A DNA stretch of 64,000 bases from Kineosporia rhizophila (GTDB taxonomy: Bacteria > Actinomycetota > Actinomycetes > Actinomycetales > Kineosporiaceae). The DNA lies in contig NZ_JAJSOH010000027.1 in the NCBI RefSeq assembly GCF_021277265.1, forward strand, positions 41,696 to 105,695, in the 5' to 3' direction. A program made the translations under genes and the position numbers. Positions within the stretch are counted from its first letter, which is position 1. Each line of letters begins with the position of its first letter. The notes beneath the pieces are model-generated. The model worked only from the letters and a program-made list of their open reading frames with translations. It was not told the DNA's origin and made no database searches. Shown one piece after another: positions 36,301 to 46,487 of the stretch.

Positions 36301-36665
36301 CCGGCCTGGGGCTGGCCGTGATCGACGGCTGGACCGGCGTGCAGCGCGACCCGAGCACCCTCTCCGGCGGCGAGACCTTCTGCACCTCCCTGGCCCTGGC
36401 CCTCGGCCTGGCCGACGTGGTGCAGGCCGAGGCGGGCGGCGCCACCATCGAGACCCTGCTGGTCGACGAGGGTTTCGGCAGTCTCGACCAGGACACCCTG
36501 GACGAGGTGATGGACGTGCTCGACGGCCTGCGCAGCGGCGGCCGGGCGGTCGGCCTGGTCAGCCACGTGGCCGACCTGCGCGACCGGATCCCGGCCCAGC
36601 TCGAGGTGGTCAAAGGCCGCGACGGCTCCCACCTCAGGGTGGGAGCCGCCGCACTCATCGCTTAG
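33339..36665 (+). CDS. sbcC: SbcC, ATPase subunit of SbcCD
   Basis: 1108-residue Rad50-like SMC ATPase. Walker A GPTGAGKTS at about 35-43. A long coiled coil is interrupted by a zinc hook (CPVCGS, Cys547 and Cys550), with the signature LSGGE from residue 1008 and Walker B LLVDEGFGSLD near 1045. The coiled-coil arm contains Gln/Pro/Asp-rich short repeats (around 225-235) and a Lys/Arg-rich run (about 795-812) that vary between species. The ATG at 33339 is preferred; the longer open frame upstream lies in sbcD. Confidence 0.95.
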   Translation: MRLHRLEITAFGPFAEHQQIDFDELSGAGLFLLHGPTGAGKTSVLDALCFALYGRVPGSRGASGRYRSDHADPAVRAEVVCEFTVAGRRLEVTRSPEWQRPKKRGTGFTREQAHVVVREWVADGWVGRTNRMDEAGDLIGQLIGLGPEQFTKLILLPQGEFAAFLRASAEERRPLLQKLFGTDRFAAVESWLGERRREGAGSVAAARAGTARLFARAQEARPDQPGQSDQSDQPDQGPGSGHEDLDLDDTEAVTALVREWATQAHAQLRAAHTAAVKAEAAHEKARAEHESVAETVRLRDRRRELVAEHGLLISQSPEQAVRKARLQAAGHAPVLLPLLAELDAASVEVETAEFRVESARRRLADHGLEGQVDDGGGRTSPGHPHQAEPADQAEPARLRQELTRLRQELAALTALLPADLELRRLDRQALATQEQLQQTEAARVQAEKAAARLNEQAEKLLAARGESEMLASAAEDRHRDLERAKRVAEAVLRAQRLTEEQTSLEDTLRAVTDVHQAAVAAQQELQARRLAGMAAELAAGLGRDEECPVCGSLDHPRRAKHRARPVTEEEQERAAHQEAQTSARREQARQAVEAGRRQLAALTALTGGADAEAAMAELAGAQSRLSEANRAAASAQKLNAEVAGLAARLEAARARLEAATDAASAGREALAALESRRSDLRGRLDQARGDSADVQSRHARVTAAVEALTEHEEAHRALQIARDRLARARGAADNAATAAGFTDREAAAAAALPEADRAELAQVIADHDAQRARVEALLEELGREEQASAAARRAKEKQAARKPRRKKPRKADPGQPMLDLWAELVPIAPEPGPATQEPTTAAKTDGTDGPTDVVSSSTPEEAEPDLDSLAEALNEILQNARTAHQSAQQRHTLLTRAAQALTNLTIELEQHAKQTADLRASFATLDAVSRCIEGTGGDNQLRMRLSSYVLAARLEQVAQAATLRLAAMSGGRYSLVHTDGPSRGGARSGLGLAVIDGWTGVQRDPSTLSGGETFCTSLALALGLADVVQAEAGGATIETLLVDEGFGSLDQDTLDEVMDVLDGLRSGGRAVGLVSHVADLRDRIPAQLEVVKGRDGSHLRVGAAALIA
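36623..36648. terminator. Hairpin in the last codons of sbcC
   Basis: An 11-bp stem with a 4-nt loop (36623-36633 with 36638-36648) lies within the sbcC coding end, 30 bp before the convergent gcvP stop. Only 11 bp separate the two genes, so this hairpin could serve as a terminator for both directions. It lacks a U-tract. Confidence 0.35.
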
Positions 36666-36676
36666 GAGCGAGAACC

Positions 36677-39601
<2,925 letters not shown>

Positions 39602-39701
39602 CGGAGGCTCCCACGCTTCAGGCGTAGCGGCCGCTGAGTAGGGCCGCACGGATACCTCCCCATCCGTCGGGCCACGTCGCCCTTCGGAGATGCCTCGCCC
39701 T

Positions 39702-39775
39702 GGCGGTCCTTGGCGCCTGAGAGGTTCCGGGGAGAGTTGCCCCTTCGGCGCCCCTTCACGGGGTCTCTCCCGCCG
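39702..39775 (-). ncRNA. Glycine riboswitch aptamer in the gcvP leader
   Basis: The minus strand shows the glycine aptamer core: a GGCGG/CCGCC P1 stem (39770-39774 with 39702-39706), GGGAGAGACC, a hairpin loop, GGCGCCGAAGGGGCAA, then CTCTCCCCGGAA and CTCTCAGGCG-type joining segments. I see only one clear aptamer; the following leader of about 100 nt would be the expression platform. Glycine binding should turn gcvP on. Confidence 0.92.
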
Positions 39776-39824
39776 GGGTCTTCAGCTGTCGGCCTCCGTC
39801 ACTGACGGACCACCCACGGCCCTG

Positions 39825-39830
39825 ACGTTA
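39825..39830 (-). promoter_or_regulatory. Candidate -10 of the gcvP riboswitch transcript
   Basis: TAACGT on the minus strand lies about 50 nt upstream of the aptamer, suitable for a start near 39817. GTGACA upstream is too close (11 nt) to be the matching -35. The rest of 39831-40050, between the gcvP leader and parA, shows no other feature to me. Confidence 0.3.
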
Positions 39831-40064
39831 CCAGCGCGGCATGTCACATTCATCTTCGCCCGGTTCCGCACACCCCACAGAGGGCCCGGTCGGCGTACGG
39901 CGGGCGAACGGAGGGTTGCGAGGGGACCCGGCGAGGCGATGCAATTGGGTCTTCCCGAGCCCTGACCCGGACGGCCGTCACCCTGAGTGGGACGGCAATC
40001 ACGTCCGTTCCGTCGCGGCCCGGATCGTCGGCCGGAACTTGATAACGAGGTAGCGTCGAATACC

Positions 40065-40871
40065 GTGATCGTCGTCAGCGTGTGCAGTTTGAAGGGTGGC
40101 GTCGGGAAGACGTCGGTGGTCCTGGGCCTGGCCTCGGCCGCGCTGGCCCGTGGCGTCCCCACGCTCGTGGTCGACATCGACCCGCAGGCCGACGCGACGC
40201 TCGGGCTCGACATCACCGCCGAGATCACCACCAACGTGGCCACCGTGATGGGCGCCTCCCGCCGCAACGCGCAGAAGGTGAACGTCGTGCCCAGCGGCTG
40301 GGCGGCCGGCGGCGGCACGCTCGACGTGCTGCCCGGCTCGCACGACATGGCCGCGCTCGACCGGCCCACCGGCAGCGAGCGCACCCTGGCCCGGCTGTCC
40401 CACGCGATCAGCCAGCTCGAGGGCTACCAGCTCGTCCTGATCGACTGCCCGCCCTCGCTGGGCACGATCACCCGCTCCGGCCTGGCCGCCAGCCAGCGCG
40501 CCCTGGTGGTCTCCGAGCCGGCCCTGTTCTCGGTCACCGCGGCCGACCGGGCCCTGCACGCGATCGAGGACGTGCGCCGCAACATCGCCCCCACGCTGCA
40601 GCCGCTGGGCGTGGTGGTCAACCGCTACCGCGAGCGCTCCCCCGAGCACCGCTACCGCCTGCAGGAGCTGTCCGACATGTTCGGCCCGCTGGTGCTCGGC
40701 CCCTCGATCCGCGAGCGCAGCGCCCTGCAGCAGGCCCAGGGCGCCAGCCAGCCGATCCACCGCTGGCCCGGGGCCCCCGCGCAGGAGCTGGCCGGAGCGT
40801 TCGACGCCCACCTGGCCCGGGTGCTGCGGGCCAACACCCGCGGCCGCCGCCCGGCCGCCAGCGCCAGCTGA
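40065..40871 (+). CDS. Orphan ParA-family ATPase
   Basis: 268-residue ParA/Soj-type ATPase. Deviant Walker A (LKGGVGKTS), Walker A' (VDIDPQADAT) and Walker B (LIDCPPSLG) are complete. No parB gene or parS-like repeat lies nearby, so it is not the chromosomal parAB pair. A TAGCGT hexamer eight bases before the GTG suggests a leaderless message. It converges with a MerR gene and may be a positioning or regulatory ParA; I cannot name the cargo. Confidence 0.9.
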   Translation: MIVVSVCSLKGGVGKTSVVLGLASAALARGVPTLVVDIDPQADATLGLDITAEITTNVATVMGASRRNAQKVNVVPSGWAAGGGTLDVLPGSHDMAALDRPTGSERTLARLSHAISQLEGYQLVLIDCPPSLGTITRSGLAASQRALVVSEPALFSVTAADRALHAIEDVRRNIAPTLQPLGVVVNRYRERSPEHRYRLQELSDMFGPLVLGPSIRERSALQQAQGASQPIHRWPGAPAQELAGAFDAHLARVLRANTRGRRPAASAS

Positions 40872-40887
40872 TCCCCTGAAGCCAGAC

Positions 40888-40929
40888 AGCAGAAAGCCCC
40901 CGGGTACCGGATCCCGGGGGCTTTCTGCT
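40888..40929. terminator. Bidirectional intrinsic terminator
   Basis: A perfect 17-bp stem (40888-40904 with 40913-40929) has an 8-nt loop. The arms contain GAAAG/CTTTC runs. It sits between the convergent parA-like and MerR genes. Confidence 0.85.
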
Positions 40930-40944
40930 GGACCGTAAGGCTTT

Positions 40945-41526
40945 TCAGCTGATCGCGCGGGTCTTCCGGCGCGCCGCCAGCTCGTCTCCGGCGACCATCG
41001 CGGTGTCGTCCCCCGCGCGCTCGGCGGGCAGCTCGGCCAGCGTGCCCTCGACCTCGCGCCAGACCCGGCCGACGGCGATGCCGAACACGCCCTGACCGCC
41101 CTGGACGAGATCTATCACCTCGTCCGCCGAGGTGCACTCGTAGACGCTGGCGCCGTCGCTCATCAGCGTGATCTGGGCCAGGTCCTCGACGCCGTGGTCG
41201 CGCAGGTGGTTCACCGCGATCCGGATCTGCTGCAGCGAGACCCCGGTGTCGAGAAGCCGCTTGACCACCTTCAGCACCAGCACGTCGCGGAAGCTGTACA
41301 GCCGCTGGGTGCCCGAGCCGGTGGCGTTGCGGACGGTGGGCTGGACCAGGCCGGTGCGGGCCCAGTAGTCGAGCTGACGGTAGGTGATGCCCGCCGCCCG
41401 GCAGGCGATCGGGCCTCGGTAACCGGCCTCCTCGTCGAGCTCGGGCAGGTCGTCGGTGAAGAGCATTCCCTGCGCCTGCGCGACGACGTGACCGGGCACA
41501 GCATCTCGCTCGCTACGCTCGCTCAC
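40945..41526 (-). CDS. MerR-family regulator (Rv1830-type)
   Basis: 193-residue MerR-family DNA-binding protein. The winged helix (about 30-100) has the ITYRQLDYWARTGLV recognition region and SFRDVLVLKVVKRLLDTGVSLQQIR. No ligand cysteines are present. Position between the DUF151 gene and gcvP matches M. tuberculosis Rv1830, a regulator linked to cell division and drug resilience. GTG at 41526 chosen because GGAG lies six bases upstream; the frame extends 39 codons further without conserved sequence. Confidence 0.9.
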   Translation of the reverse strand: MSERSERDAVPGHVVAQAQGMLFTDDLPELDEEAGYRGPIACRAAGITYRQLDYWARTGLVQPTVRNATGSGTQRLYSFRDVLVLKVVKRLLDTGVSLQQIRIAVNHLRDHGVEDLAQITLMSDGASVYECTSADEVIDLVQGGQGVFGIAVGRVWREVEGTLAELPAERAGDDTAMVAGDELAARRKTRAIS

Positions 41527-41733
41527 GGCGGCTCCATTCAACGTTCCGAGTCCGGCACGCTGGTCCGAGGGACGGATCTCAGCGGGAGAACTACACCGGG
41601 GTCGTTTCATTTGAACCGTAGGCCGCCCACCCGGCCCCGTCAACGAAGCGGGTCCCGAGGGGGGCGGCGTGTCGGCAGATCACCCCTCTTTCGGACCAAT
41701 CGGAACCGTTCCGGCGCCGGTGGCGAGGGGGTT

Positions 41734-42222
41734 TCAGGAGTCCTGCGGGCCCTTGCCGGTCTCGCCGAAGTCCTCCGGGGAGATGTTGTCGAGGAACTCC
41801 CGGAACTTCTCCACCTCGTCCTCGTCCTCGTCCGGCACCGAGACCCCACCGGCCTCCAGCACCTCCTCGGCACCGACGATCGGGCAGCCGACCCGCAGCG
41901 CCAGGGCGATCGCGTCGGACGAGCGCGAGCTGACCGACAGCCCGCCGTCGAAGACCAGCTCGGCGTGGAAGACGTTCTCCTTCAGGGCGACGATGCGCAC
42001 CTGGGCCAGCCGCCGGCCGAGCGCCTCGATCACGTCCTTCATCAGGTCGTGGGTGAGCGGGCGCGGCGGCACCAGCCCCTGCTGGGCGTTCGCGATCGCG
42101 TTCGCCTCGGGCGCCCCGACCCAGATCGGCAGGTAGCGATCCCCGTCGCGCTCCTTGAGCAGCACGATCGGGTTGTTCGAGGGAACCTCGACCCTGACAC
42201 CAACCACATCAAGCTCCCGCAC
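41734..42222 (-). CDS. DUF151 bifunctional nuclease-family protein (Rv1829-type)
   Basis: 162-residue DUF151 protein with the conserved LKERDGDRYLPIWVGAPEANAI-type core, LTHDLMKDVIEALG, and SSRSSDAIALALR. Plant and thermophile relatives have nuclease activity; the actinobacterial role is unknown. The GTG at 42222 follows a TACGTT hexamer by six bases, which suggests a leaderless start. An acidic tail (DEDEDEVEKFREFL) ends the protein. Part of the conserved core block. Confidence 0.9.
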   Translation of the reverse strand: MRELDVVGVRVEVPSNNPIVLLKERDGDRYLPIWVGAPEANAIANAQQGLVPPRPLTHDLMKDVIEALGRRLAQVRIVALKENVFHAELVFDGGLSVSSRSSDAIALALRVGCPIVGAEEVLEAGGVSVPDEDEDEVEKFREFLDNISPEDFGETGKGPQDS

Positions 42223-42286
42223 ACCGCAAACGTACCCCGCGGCCCGGCGCCTAGGCGACCAGAGTGGGCCCACAGTCAGGCCGCGG

Positions 42287-43018
42287 TCAGGACTGTCCGC
42301 GCTCCAGGGCCGCTTTCAGCAGTGCGGAGTGCAGTTGCACGCACAGCGCGGTGAGCTCGGGGGCGCTCTGCCCGCCCGCCTGGCCCCGGCCCCGGGTGAC
42401 CTGTTCGATCAGCCCGGCCTCGCGGTCGGCGGCGGTGCGGAAGGCCCGCAGGTGGCGCGGTTCCAGGCCGAAGGCGCCCAGTTCGGCCGCGGCGCGGGCG
42501 ACGGCCGCCGCATCGGCGTCGAAGTCCCCGCCCGGCCGGGCCACCACCAGACCGTGCGACTCCAGCTCGGCCAGCAGCGCCTCGTCGACCGCGGCGGCGG
42601 CCAGCACCTCGCCCCGGGTGAACCGGCGCCGGGTCCCGGTCTCGACCGGCGGCTCGGGGGCCACCTCGACCAGCCGGGGCGCGGCCGGCGCGCCCTGGTC
42701 GAGCGCGTCGAGGTGCTCGCGGATCACCCGCAGCGGCAGGTAGTGGTCACGCTGTACCCCGAGCACGTACCGCAGCCGCTCCACGTGCTCGGGGGTGAAC
42801 TTCCGGTAGCCCGCGGCGGTGCGCAACGGCTCGACCAGACCCTGGTCCTCCAGGTACCTGATCTTCGAGATGGAGATGTCCGGGAAGTCCTGCCGCAGCA
42901 GTTCCAGGACCGCCCCGATGCTCATCGCCCGGGAGCCACTCGCATCACCCAAGTCACCCGAGTGACCTGACTCGCCGGTCGCGCCGTTCGCGCGCCGGCC
43001 CGCAGCCGCGCCGACCAT
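42287..43018 (-). CDS. ftsR: FtsR-type MerR regulator (Rv1828-type)
   Basis: 243-residue MerR-like regulator. The DNA-binding domain is MSIGAVLELL...ISISKIRYLEDQGLV followed by YLPLRVIREHLDAL, and a C-terminal all-helical domain is unlike classical MerR effector domains. The orthologue in Corynebacterium (FtsR) activates ftsZ. It starts 11 bp after garA. The conserved domain starts at residue 32, so an ATG at 42925 is an alternative start. Confidence 0.88.
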   Translation of the reverse strand: MVGAAAGRRANGATGESGHSGDLGDASGSRAMSIGAVLELLRQDFPDISISKIRYLEDQGLVEPLRTAAGYRKFTPEHVERLRYVLGVQRDHYLPLRVIREHLDALDQGAPAAPRLVEVAPEPPVETGTRRRFTRGEVLAAAAVDEALLAELESHGLVVARPGGDFDADAAAVARAAAELGAFGLEPRHLRAFRTAADREAGLIEQVTRGRGQAGGQSAPELTALCVQLHSALLKAALERGQS

Positions 43019-43029
43019 CCCGGCTGCCG

Positions 43030-43503
43030 TCAGGCGGTCCGGCGGCTGGGGTGGAACACCAGCCGGTACTTGCCGATCTGGACCTCGTCCCCGTCCTTCA
43101 GCAGCGCCTCGTCGATCCGGTCGCCGGCCAGGTAGGTGCCGTTCAGGCTGCCGGCGTCGCGGACGAAGAACTGCCCGTCCCGCCGGACGAACTCGGCGTG
43201 CTTGCGCGAGACGGTGACGTCGTCGAGAAAGATGTCGCTGTCGGGCTTGCGCCCGGCGGTCGTGCGCTCGGCGTTCAGCAGGAACCGGGCCCCGGCGTTC
43301 GGGCCGCGCTGCACCACCAGCAGGGCCGACTGCCCGGGCAGCGCGTCGACCGCGGCCTGCTCGGCACCGGAGAGCCCGCTGGGCCGCTCCTCGTCGATCC
43401 CCGGTATGGCACCGAAGGAGATCGTCGTCTCGACCAGGGGCGCGTCGAAGTCACGCCTGGCACCCTCCGGCCCCTGACCGCTCAGGAACCTCGGTTCCGA
43501 CAT
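43030..43503 (-). CDS. garA: GarA/OdhI FHA-domain regulator of 2-oxoglutarate metabolism
   Basis: 157-residue FHA protein. The N-terminal phosphorylation site VETTISF (around residue 25) matches the conserved ETT motif targeted by PknB/PknG. The FHA domain at about 60-155 has the GRKPDSDIFLDD, SRKHAEF and LNGTYL motifs. Unphosphorylated GarA inhibits 2-oxoglutarate dehydrogenase and glutamate dehydrogenase in mycobacteria. GGAGAC ribosome site. Confidence 0.95.
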   Translation of the reverse strand: MSEPRFLSGQGPEGARRDFDAPLVETTISFGAIPGIDEERPSGLSGAEQAAVDALPGQSALLVVQRGPNAGARFLLNAERTTAGRKPDSDIFLDDVTVSRKHAEFVRRDGQFFVRDAGSLNGTYLAGDRIDEALLKDGDEVQIGKYRLVFHPSRRTA

Positions 43504-43570
43504 CTCGGTCTCCTGTCTCGTGAAGTCTGGCTAGCGTAACTCTCACCCCGTGCTCGAGGCATGTACCGGT

Positions 43571-43606
43571 CGCCTCCTGTTCACCCGGGTGAGGTGACCG
43601 GAGGCG
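43571..43606 (-). terminator. Hairpin between gcvH and garA
   Basis: A 7-bp outer stem (CGCCTCC/GGAGGCG, 43571-43577 with 43600-43606) encloses a self-complementary 12-mer at 43581-43592. It lies just after gcvH and probably limits read-through into garA. Confidence 0.45.
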
Positions 43607-43629
43607 GGCTCGGGCGCGGCGGCCCGGTC

Positions 43630-44016
43630 TCAGTCGAGCTGCGTCCGGTACTCGGCGGCGCTCAGCAGGCCGTCGAAGGCCTCCGGGCCGGCCACCGTGA
43701 CCTCGAACATCCAGCCCTCGCCGTAAGGGTCGCTGTTGACCAGCTCCGGCGTGGTGTCGAGGGCCTCGTTCCGCCTCGACACGGTACCGCTGACCGGTGC
43801 GTAGACGTCGCTCACGCTCTTGGTCGACTCGACCTCGCCGCAGGTCGAGCCCGCCTGCACCGGGGTGTCGCCGTCCGGCAGCGTGACGTACACGATGTCG
43901 CCGAGCGCGTCCTGGGCGAACGCGGTGATGCCGACCCGGGCGACGTCGCCGTCGATCCGCACCCACTCGTGGTCGCCGGTGTACTTCAGGTCTTCCGGGT
44001 ACTCGAAGTCGCTCAC
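43630..44016 (-). CDS. gcvH: Glycine cleavage system H protein
   Basis: 128-residue lipoyl carrier of the glycine cleavage system. The lipoylated lysine is in VESTKSVSDVYAPVSG. Length and the N-terminal YTGDHEWVR and C-terminal region are normal. It is separated from gcvP by the regulator block, as in mycobacteria; gcvT is not in the window. Confidence 0.96.
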   Translation of the reverse strand: MSDFEYPEDLKYTGDHEWVRIDGDVARVGITAFAQDALGDIVYVTLPDGDTPVQAGSTCGEVESTKSVSDVYAPVSGTVSRRNEALDTTPELVNSDPYGEGWMFEVTVAGPEAFDGLLSAAEYRTQLD

Positions 44017-44034
44017 TGCGCCCTCGTCTTCCTC

Positions 44035-45267
44035 TCAGTCCTGGGGCTCGTCGGTGCGGGGTACGGCGTAGGCCGGGCCGGCCGCCTCCCGCACCGCGGA
44101 CACCTCGAGATCTTGCTTGCGCTGAACCGTACCGCTCGCACCCACCTGGTGCAGCGTCTCCAGCACGCCACCGGGGATGTTGAGGGCGGATTCCATGGTC
44201 GCCGGGTCGCCGATGGCCAGCAGCCGGTAGGGCGGTGACTGGGTGACGCCGTCGGCGACCACCGCACCGCCGGTGGGCGGATCGGTGAACGAGGTGCCGG
44301 CCACCACCCGCACCTGGCCGAACTGGATCGCCTCGGCCCCCGCGTCCCGCAGTTCCTGGACCGCGTCGAGCACGGTCGCGGCGTCGACCAGGGCCTGCGG
44401 GTCGTCGATCCGGATGCTCACCCCCGGCCCCTGGGCGGGCTCGGTGCCGGCCAGGATGCCGAGCACGTCGAGCCGTTCGCGCGTGGCCTTCTCGGCCGCG
44501 GCGGCCCGGTCGGTGCCGGACTGCAGCTCGTTCCGGGTGGTCTCCAGGGCGCGGGCCTCGGCGTCCAGCCGCTCGCTCTGCCGGCTCACGTCGTCCAGCA
44601 CCCGCACCAGCTCGCTCTGGCTCAGCGAGGAGAGGTCGTCGGACTGGGTCTGGCGGGCCTGCACGATCAGCCCGAACCCGAGCGCCCCGAGCAGCACAGC
44701 AGCGAGCACCTGGAACCGGGTGACGCGGAACCGCGAAACCGGCTTGTCCGGAACAGAGGACGACGGGCGCGCCTCGGGTACGTCACCGACAACGGACGAG
44801 GTGGTCGCCTCAGGATCGTCGGCTCCCCCGGGCGCGGTGGTCACCTCTACGTCGTCGGAAGTCTCGGACGGCGTGGAACTGTCGGCCTCGGGCACCTGAG
44901 GAGCAGCGGTTTCGCCCACCGGAGGGGAACTTTCGGGGCGGCTCGCCGCCTCGGCGCCCACACCCGTCCTTTGTTCGGCTTTTTGTTCGTTCAGATCGAC
45001 CGCCGTCATCGGCATGGTGTCGTCCGGATCCCGCTCGGCACCCGCCTGAACCGCCTTACCCGAACTCGGGCTCCCCTGACCGCCACCCACCAGCGGCGGT
45101 CCGGGACGACGTCCCCCTGCGGGCCGGATCACCCGCGTACGCACCGGGCTCACCGGACGCGACACCGGCATCGGCGCCGTCTCGGCACCGGCCTCGTCGT
45201 CCGTAACAGCATCCGGCTGAACATCCGGCTCGTCCACGGGCTCCTGCTCGGGCTTCTCCTCGGCCAT
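44035..45267 (-). CDS. DUF881 membrane protein (Rv1825-type)
   Basis: 410-residue protein with a disordered acidic/Pro-rich N-terminus (1-170), one membrane helix (about 178-200), a coiled coil (about 210-265) and an extracytoplasmic DUF881 domain (GVSIRIDDPQALVDAATVL and VLETLHQVG). DUF881 proteins in this cluster have a suggested link to cell division and envelope. The long cytosolic tail is unusual compared with its paralogue at 45600. Unknown molecular function. Confidence 0.9.
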   Translation of the reverse strand: MAEEKPEQEPVDEPDVQPDAVTDDEAGAETAPMPVSRPVSPVRTRVIRPAGGRRPGPPLVGGGQGSPSSGKAVQAGAERDPDDTMPMTAVDLNEQKAEQRTGVGAEAASRPESSPPVGETAAPQVPEADSSTPSETSDDVEVTTAPGGADDPEATTSSVVGDVPEARPSSSVPDKPVSRFRVTRFQVLAAVLLGALGFGLIVQARQTQSDDLSSLSQSELVRVLDDVSRQSERLDAEARALETTRNELQSGTDRAAAAEKATRERLDVLGILAGTEPAQGPGVSIRIDDPQALVDAATVLDAVQELRDAGAEAIQFGQVRVVAGTSFTDPPTGGAVVADGVTQSPPYRLLAIGDPATMESALNIPGGVLETLHQVGASGTVQRKQDLEVSAVREAAGPAYAVPRTDEPQD

Positions 45268-45270
45268 CGC

Positions 45271-45603
45271 TCAGGCCTTGAAGATGTGCCGACGGATCGC
45301 CGCGGCGTTGGAGAAGATCCGGATACCGAGCACCACGACCACCCCGGTGGACAGCTGCGCCCCCACTCCCAGGTGGTCCCCCAGGAACACGATCAGCGCC
45401 GCCACCACCACGTTCGACAGGAACGACACGATGAACACCCGGTCGTCGAAGATGCCGTCGAGCAGCGCGCGCAGACCACCGAACACCGCGTCCAGCGCCG
45501 CCACCACGGCGATCGGCAGGTAGGGCTGCAGCCAGAGCGGGACGGTCGGCTGCAGGACCAGCCCGGCCACCACCCCGATCAGCAGTCCGATCGCCGCGAT
45601 CAC
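45271..45603 (-). CDS. Small basic protein Sbp (DUF1290)
   Basis: 110-residue protein with three predicted membrane helices, matching DUF1290/Sbp of the Firmicutes ftsAZ region and mycobacterial Rv1824. Conserved YLPIAVVAALDAVFGGLRA and RIFSNAAAIRRH. It overlaps the next DUF881 gene by 4 bp. Function unknown. Confidence 0.92.
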   Translation of the reverse strand: MIAAIGLLIGVVAGLVLQPTVPLWLQPYLPIAVVAALDAVFGGLRALLDGIFDDRVFIVSFLSNVVVAALIVFLGDHLGVGAQLSTGVVVVLGIRIFSNAAAIRRHIFKA

Positions 45604-46487
45604 GTACGTCCTCCAGAGTCAGCAGTCTTTCCCACAGCGTCTTGCTTCGCTTCTTCTTCCACCGGCCGGGCCGCGCGCAGGGCGAACTGCCCGGCGCCCG
45701 GCAGGACGAGCTCGTCGGCCGCCGCGATGTCCGCGCGGATGCCGTTGTTGTCCCGCAGCGACTGCACGTAGGGCCCGGCCTGCCCCTCGGCGAACCGGCT
45801 CTGCAGCGCGCCCGGATCGCCGATCACCGAGATCACGTAGGGCGGCACCAGCGGGCGGAAGTCGACCAGGATCGCCTCCCCCGCCGAGCGGATCGCCGAG
45901 ACCGCGGTCAGCCGCTCGCCGTTGATCGAGATCGCCTCGGCGCCGGCCGCCCAGAGCCCGTTCACCACCACCTGCACGTCGGCGTCGAGCACCACGCCCT
46001 CGTCGAAACCCACGTCTTCGCGCGGATCTCCACCGACCTGGTCACGTCCCGGCGCGTCGTCCAGCGTGACCTGCACACCCTTGCCGCTCACGGCGATCTC
46101 GCCGGTGAGCGCCCCCAGCTCCTGCACCTGACGGCTGAGCGCAGCCCCCCGCGAGCCGAGCAGCGTCTCCTGCGCCGCCGCATTGGCGGCGGCCAGTTCG
46201 GCGTTGCGGCGCTGCTGCCCGTTCACGTCTTCGGTGCGGCGCTGGATCTCTTCGCGCAGTTCCTGGCTGACCGCGTCGGACTCGCGCTGCGGCACCCGGA
46301 TCGAGCCCACCGCCACGGCGAAACCGGCCCCGGCCAGGATCGCCAGGACCAGGGTGATCGCGGTGCGCCGGCGGGTGCTCGGCCGCGGATGGGCGGCCGC
46401 GGCCGCGTAGCCGGGGTCGAGCGGACGTTCCATCACCTCGCGCAGCAGAGTCATCGAGGCGTCGAGCGGGCGGGATCGCTCGCTCAT
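45600..46487 (-). CDS. DUF881 membrane protein (Rv1823-type)
   Basis: 295-residue DUF881 protein: short cytosolic head, membrane helix at about 38-58, coiled coil (about 65-110) and DUF881 domain (GVQVTLDDAP, GAEAISINGERL, PPYVISVIGDP). The ATG at 46487 overlaps the phosphatidyltransferase stop by 4 bp; additional open codons upstream belong to that gene. Paralogue of the protein encoded at 44035, with Sbp between them. Confidence 0.92.
   Translation of the reverse strand: MSERSRPLDASMTLLREVMERPLDPGYAAAAAHPRPSTRRRTAITLVLAILAGAGFAVAVGSIRVPQRESDAVSQELREEIQRRTEDVNGQQRRNAELAAANAAAQETLLGSRGAALSRQVQELGALTGEIAVSGKGVQVTLDDAPGRDQVGGDPREDVGFDEGVVLDADVQVVVNGLWAAGAEAISINGERLTAVSAIRSAGEAILVDFRPLVPPYVISVIGDPGALQSRFAEGQAGPYVQSLRDNNGIRADIAAADELVLPGAGQFALRAARPVEEEAKQDAVGKTADSGGRT

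Noticed and set aside
39602..39700. Possible second glycine aptamer downstream of the first
   Set aside because: Contains CTCCGAAGGGCGAC but I could not assemble the full conserved core and P1; treated as expression platform.
41505..41526. GCGAGCG-type repeat at the start of the MerR gene
   Set aside because: Direct, not inverted, repeat encoding SERSER; no stable hairpin and such Ser-Glu-Arg starts are common in actinobacterial proteins.
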